A stretch of 64,000 bases of DNA, taken from Coriobacteriia bacterium (lineage in GTDB: Bacteria; Actinomycetota; Coriobacteriia; Anaerosomatales; Anaerosomataceae). The notes beneath the pieces were generated by a model. The model made no database searches and was not told the origin of the DNA. It saw only the letters and a list, made by a program, of their open reading frames with translations. A program made the position numbers and the translations under genes. Positions 60,506 to 64,000 of this stretch are shown one piece after another (within the stretch, counting starts at the first letter, position 1; every line of letters begins with the position of its first letter). The DNA is taken from the NCBI GenBank assembly GCA_030651765.1, contig JAUSBY010000012.1, forward strand, positions 393,953 to 457,952, written 5' to 3'.

Positions 60506-63500
60506 CTAGCGCTCGTAGACGACCCCGAGTGTCGGGTGACACGGGCCGATGCACGTACCACCGGCGCCGACGCGCTCGAAGTCGACCGCATCGCGCACGA
60601 GCGCCTCGTTGTCCGGGGAGCCGTGGCTCGCATGGCACGACGCGCAGCCGAAGCCGCCGTCACGCACGTGCAGGCTGTGGAGTGCGCCCGCGCCCGCGTC
60701 CCAGAAGAAGCTCCCCGTGGCCGAGGTCGTGTCCTGCGAGGCCTCGTAGTAGACCTCGTACTTGTGGCAGTCGTAACACAGCATCGTGTCCTGGTACGGC
60801 GTCGTGCCGAGGTACGGCGACTTCAGGATCGGCGCCTCACTCGACGCGTGCGGCCCGGCGACAGTAGGCGCCCCCTCGGCGATCGCGTGGCAGTCGACGC
60901 AGTAGAGCACCGAGTCGTTGTCCCAGTCACCGACGAACGTGCTGGCGTTGATGGTGGTGGCAACCGACTGCTCGACCGCATGCACGCTGGCGTTGGTCAC
61001 ATCGAAGTCTGCCGAGATGTCAGCCGAGCCCTCGAGCCCGGCAGCATCCTGGTAGGCCGAGTGGCATGTGTAGCACAGCTGGTACTCGTTCGCGATCGGC
61101 TCGGCGGGCGCGTGCGCCGCCGTAGCGCCGAACGTGCCGAGGATGCGACCGTACGCCGCAGGCGCCGCGGCAACGGTAGACGTGGCCTCGTGCGCGTTGT
61201 GGCAGTCGGCGCACTCGACGTGGCGCACGAACGGCGCGGTCTCGGTGGAGACGTGTGTGTCCTCCACGGCACCGGCCGGATGTCGCGAGGGGCCGACGCC
61301 GCCGAGGTCGGCGATCGCAAGCGCCGGGGCGGAGCCCGCGCGCTCCACACCACCGGCGCGAAGCGTCTGGGTCTGACCTGTGTCGAACGCGTCGAGCGTG
61401 CCGTTGTGCTGGAAGACCTGCACACTCGGCGCCATGGCGTCGATCGGATTGCGGCTCCAGAAGCCGCCGTTGCCAACGACGAGCTCGTCGTTGCCGTCGC
61501 CGTCGATGTCGCCTCCGGCAAGCGAGCCGGTACTGTAGCCGGGGCCGGTGTCGTAGCGCAGCGGAGTGTCGAGTCCGCCGCCAGGAAGCTGCGTGAAGAC
61601 GTTGATCGAGCTCATGAGGTCGGCGCCGCCGCTCACGGCCACCGAGACCTGCGTCCGCCCGGGCGTCGCGTCCGGCAACACCTCGTGGACGAGCGTGGCC
61701 CACGGCAGCGCACCCGCAGCGGCATCAACCGCGTAGCTGTAAAGCTCAACCCCGGCGGCGGAGTAGACGGTCAGGTGGTCGGCCGCCTCGTCGGCGTTGG
61801 CCACAACGATCTCCTGCCCGCCAGCTGCATCGGCATCGCCGATACTCGGACCGCGCACGCCAGCCTTAGCGGTGAACGTCGTCGTGACGACGAGCGAACC
61901 ACTGCTACCGTCGATCACGTGGATCTCCGCCACATCGGCATCGGTGACCACGATCTCGGTGAGCGGATCGGCGTCGAGGTTGCCCACAGCCAACCCCGTG
62001 ACGTCGGCGCCGAGGCCGGTCACCGTGTCGACAAGCGTGAACTCGGCCGCAAGTATGTCCCAGCGCAGCGCATAGAGCGTACCGGTGTCCGCATCGACCA
62101 CGATGACCTCGGGCAGGTCGTCCGAGTCGGCGAGCACGTCGGCTATCGCGATGAACTCGGCGGTCACACCCGCGAGCGAGCCATCGATGCTGGCGAGCGC
62201 CACCGTGCCGGGACCGAAGTACGAGGTCAGACCCTTGAGCGGGTCCTGGATGAAGACGGTGATCTGCGCGGCGTCCGGGTCTGCCACCACAACGTCGGCG
62301 CCCTCCTGGCCGTCGATGTCGCCGACCGCCATCGCACCCGTGAGGTCGGCTGGCTCGTAGAAGCGCGGGCCGACGATCGTGCGTGGCACGTTCGAGGTGG
62401 CCTCGGTGCCCCAGACGGCCACAGCGCCAAACGCCGAGGTCGTCGTCTCGGGCGAGAACGCCGCCACGAGCTCGAGATCGACGGTCGCGTCGGCCGGGTA
62501 CTGCAGCGAGGCGAGGTCGGTGGCTGCGGGGCCGTCGACGTCGTGGCAGGTCAGGCAGAGCGCCGAGCCCTCGACCTCGAGCAGCGTCGGGATCGGCACG
62601 CCGCTGCCGTCGTCACGGCCCATCGGCGCGTGACAGACCTGGCACTCGCCTACCAGCCGCTCGGCGTCCTCGGCGGGCCACTCGCCCGGGATGGTCGTCA
62701 GCACGGAGGACGCGGCGTGCGCCGAGAGCGCGTAGCTCGTCTCGCCCGAGTACGTGCCGCGCACGTCCTCGTGGCAGGTGAGGCACAGCGTCCGGTCGTT
62801 TGCGGTGATCGCTGCGGTCGCCGTGACCGAAGGAGGGGTTACCTGCGAGACGATGAGCGGCGCGATCTCCGAGCCGTGACCCACGTGGCAGATGCTGCAG
62901 CGGATCTTCGTGCCGTTGGCGGGATCGGGCAGCATCGAGTAGTGCACGGTCTGCTCGTAGATCTCCACGCCGTCAAAGCGGCTGTCCTCGCGGACCGTGT
63001 GACACGTGCCGCAGTACGCCGAGTCCTGGAACACGAGCTCGCCCACCTCGGTGCGCGAGCGGAGCAGCGACGGGTACGGCGTGTCGGTGGTGATCTTATC
63101 GGTCCCGTGCGCATCGTGGCAGCTGCTGCAGTACTTGACCGACGGGCCGAAGGGACTGGCGACCGGCGCAAGCGTGTGCACCGATGTCTCCTCAAACGAC
63201 GCACCCACCGGCGTTCCGCTTCCGAGCGCGTCAACGCCGTGGCAGACGTAGCACAGCGCGGTGTCGCCGGTAGCCGAGGGAACCGCCAGGCCAAGTGCCG
63301 AGCTGGTCATCTCCCAGCTCTCGGCGTCCACACGGCCGAAGTCGCCGGGGGCGGTGTGCGCGCGGTGGCACATCGCGCAGGTGTCGGGAGTGGTTCCGGT
63401 GGCGACATGGGGGACCTCGGCAAACGCGATCGCGGGGATGGCGAGGACGAGCGCGCACGCGAGTGCGACGCCCGAGAGTGCCTTCGTCGGGCTGACTCCC

Positions 63501-63514
63501 TTACCCCGGATCAT
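60506..63514 (-). CDS. Secreted 14-heme cytochrome with central FG-GAP/VCBS-like propeller
   Basis: This 1002-residue protein has a signal peptide (ALSGVALACALVLAIPAIAFA, cleaved near residue 33). Eight CXXCH motifs lie at about 46, 88, 129, 168, 206, 244, 291 and 320. A roughly 380-residue section (370-745) without cysteines holds repeats such as VGDIDGQEGADVVV, VGNLDADPLTEIVV, GDADAAGGQEIVV and GGDIDGDGNDELVVG, a calcium-binding FG-GAP/VCBS propeller pattern. Five CXXCH (768, 814, 872, 913, 957) and one CIGPCH (988) follow. No anchor follows the last motif. It probably conducts electrons outside the membrane. ATG at 63514 has GGTGAC upstream. Confidence 0.9.
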   Translation of the reverse strand: MIRGKGVSPTKALSGVALACALVLAIPAIAFAEVPHVATGTTPDTCAMCHRAHTAPGDFGRVDAESWEMTSSALGLAVPSATGDTALCYVCHGVDALGSGTPVGASFEETSVHTLAPVASPFGPSVKYCSSCHDAHGTDKITTDTPYPSLLRSRTEVGELVFQDSAYCGTCHTVREDSRFDGVEIYEQTVHYSMLPDPANGTKIRCSICHVGHGSEIAPLIVSQVTPPSVTATAAITANDRTLCLTCHEDVRGTYSGETSYALSAHAASSVLTTIPGEWPAEDAERLVGECQVCHAPMGRDDGSGVPIPTLLEVEGSALCLTCHDVDGPAATDLASLQYPADATVDLELVAAFSPETTTSAFGAVAVWGTEATSNVPRTIVGPRFYEPADLTGAMAVGDIDGQEGADVVVADPDAAQITVFIQDPLKGLTSYFGPGTVALASIDGSLAGVTAEFIAIADVLADSDDLPEVIVVDADTGTLYALRWDILAAEFTLVDTVTGLGADVTGLAVGNLDADPLTEIVVTDADVAEIHVIDGSSGSLVVTTTFTAKAGVRGPSIGDADAAGGQEIVVANADEAADHLTVYSAAGVELYSYAVDAAAGALPWATLVHEVLPDATPGRTQVSVAVSGGADLMSSINVFTQLPGGGLDTPLRYDTGPGYSTGSLAGGDIDGDGNDELVVGNGGFWSRNPIDAMAPSVQVFQHNGTLDAFDTGQTQTLRAGGVERAGSAPALAIADLGGVGPSRHPAGAVEDTHVSTETAPFVRHVECADCHNAHEATSTVAAAPAAYGRILGTFGATAAHAPAEPIANEYQLCYTCHSAYQDAAGLEGSADISADFDVTNASVHAVEQSVATTINASTFVGDWDNDSVLYCVDCHAIAEGAPTVAGPHASSEAPILKSPYLGTTPYQDTMLCYDCHKYEVYYEASQDTTSATGSFFWDAGAGALHSLHVRDGGFGCASCHASHGSPDNEALVRDAVDFERVGAGGTCIGPCHPTLGVVYER

Positions 63515-63648
63515 GTCACCGTCCCGATGTCGAAATCGCAGGCCCGTCGGACACGCCGGTGGCGAGGCCGCAGTACCCCTCACCACAGTATACGACGCTC
63601 ACCCCCGGATTCATCCTTTCGCACAAGAATGCGGTCACAAGCAGCAGA

Positions 63649-63679
63649 GCCGGGGTGCGCACGATCGCAGCACCCCGGC
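63649..63679 (-). terminator. Terminator-like hairpin after the CWB2 gene
   Basis: GCCGGGGTGC (63649-63658) and GCACCCCGGC (63670-63679) are perfect 10-bp arms with an 11-base loop, starting 9 bases after the stop of the CWB2 gene. A T-rich stretch (TCTGCTGCTTG) follows on the minus strand. Confidence 0.65.
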
Positions 63680-63687
63680 CTCGATGC

Positions 63688-64000
63688 TTACTTGAGGGCG
63701 TTCACCACGGCCGTCTGCACCGCCGGGCTCACCGCGCCCGTGCCGCCTAAGATGCGCGCCTCGGAGATCAGGTCCTTGTTGGCCATGAGCGCGAGCCGCA
63801 CGCCTTCGTACAGACTCGCCGAGGGGGTCAGCACCATGACCGAGCCGGCACGTCCCTGCAGCACGCCGCCGGCAAGGGCGTCGGGGAAGTTCTCGCCGGT
63901 GGCGATGGCGACCTTGTTCCACGACAGGCCCGCGCTCGAGACGCCGTAGTTCGCAACGGCGAGCGCGGTGGCATAGCGGTCGGCGCCCTGAAGGCGCGTG
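63688..64000 (-). CDS. Cell-wall-binding repeat 2 (CWB2) protein, C-terminal end
   Basis: The last 104 codons of a surface protein whose start lies beyond the right edge. The visible part is one CWB2 repeat: GADRYATALAVANYGV, VAIATGENFPDALAGGVLQG, SVMVLTPSASL and ARILGGTGAVSPAVQTAVV. It closely resembles the third repeat of the CAP/CWB2 protein at 30.3-32.4 kb. It is followed by a strong hairpin and lies upstream of the multiheme gene on the same strand. Confidence 0.92.
   Translation of the reverse strand, partial: TRLQGADRYATALAVANYGVSSAGLSWNKVAIATGENFPDALAGGVLQGRAGSVMVLTPSASLYEGVRLALMANKDLISEARILGGTGAVSPAVQTAVVNALK

Noticed and set aside
60398..63949. A 1183-codon open frame on the plus strand opposite the multiheme gene
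   Set aside because: Antisense frame kept open by GC-rich codon bias; Arg/Gly/Val-rich, without domains, while the minus strand shows heme motifs and a signal peptide.
1..64000. CRISPR arrays, insertion sequences, integrases and prophage genes
   Set aside because: No spaced direct repeats, transposase motifs or phage structural genes were seen on either strand.

Overview
The window comes from a high-GC bacterium with tightly packed, often overlapping operons, many GTG starts and GGAGG-type ribosome sites. Cell-wall-binding repeat 2 (CWB2) surface proteins, a siroheme-dependent heme route, a Ccm-type cytochrome c maturation set and a secreted 14-heme protein together suggest an anaerobic Gram-positive actinobacterium, probably an uncultured relative of the Coriobacteriia. 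That assignment is inference; no rRNA is present. No insertion sequence, prophage, integrase or CRISPR array was seen.

Region 1 (1-36.8 kb) is a cell-surface glycan island. It supplies precursors (phosphohexomutase, ManC-type GMP/PMI, GalU), and carries seven glycosyltransferase-like genes and an ABC exporter in one long minus-strand run. It also holds a near-complete pseudaminic acid pathway: pseB, pseC, a fused pseG-pseH, pseI, a SpsF/PseF-like cytidylyltransferase and the pathway-associated methylase. A LegB-type dehydratase sits beside a sugar nucleotidyltransferase and an epimerase. A PIG-L deacetylase overlaps a formyltransferase-like gene, which suggests N-acyl remodelling of the nonulosonic acid. 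Five two-gene toxin-antitoxin-like pairs (GNAT/RHH, MqsRA, HigBA, nucleotidyltransferase/HTH, VapBC) and a DUF4143-type ATPase with a duplicated inverted-repeat operator are interspersed between the glycan modules. A secreted CAP/CWB2 protein, an asparagine-synthase-like protein and a polytopic membrane protein close the region.

Region 2 (36.8-52.8 kb) is a continuous minus-strand heme and cytochrome c block. It reads ccmE-ccmF-ccmA-ccmB-ccmC-ccmD, a CcsA/HemX-like gene, a short-chain dehydrogenase, hemA-hemC-hemD, tRNA-Ala(CGC), hemB, a YbjQ-like gene, ahbD, a fused ahbA-ahbB, and hemL. The Ahb genes mean heme is made from siroheme rather than through protoporphyrin. CcmE is a tandem protein with a CxxxY heme-binding motif in place of HxxxY, the variant usually found in systems lacking CcmH.

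Region 3 (53-64 kb) holds a small membrane protein, type III pantothenate kinase, an OmpR-family two-component pair, a YhaN/YhaO-like SbcCD-type pair, a secreted protein with 14 heme motifs flanking a predicted beta-propeller, and the end of another CWB2 protein. The heme and Ccm block would supply heme and maturation machinery for proteins such as this one.
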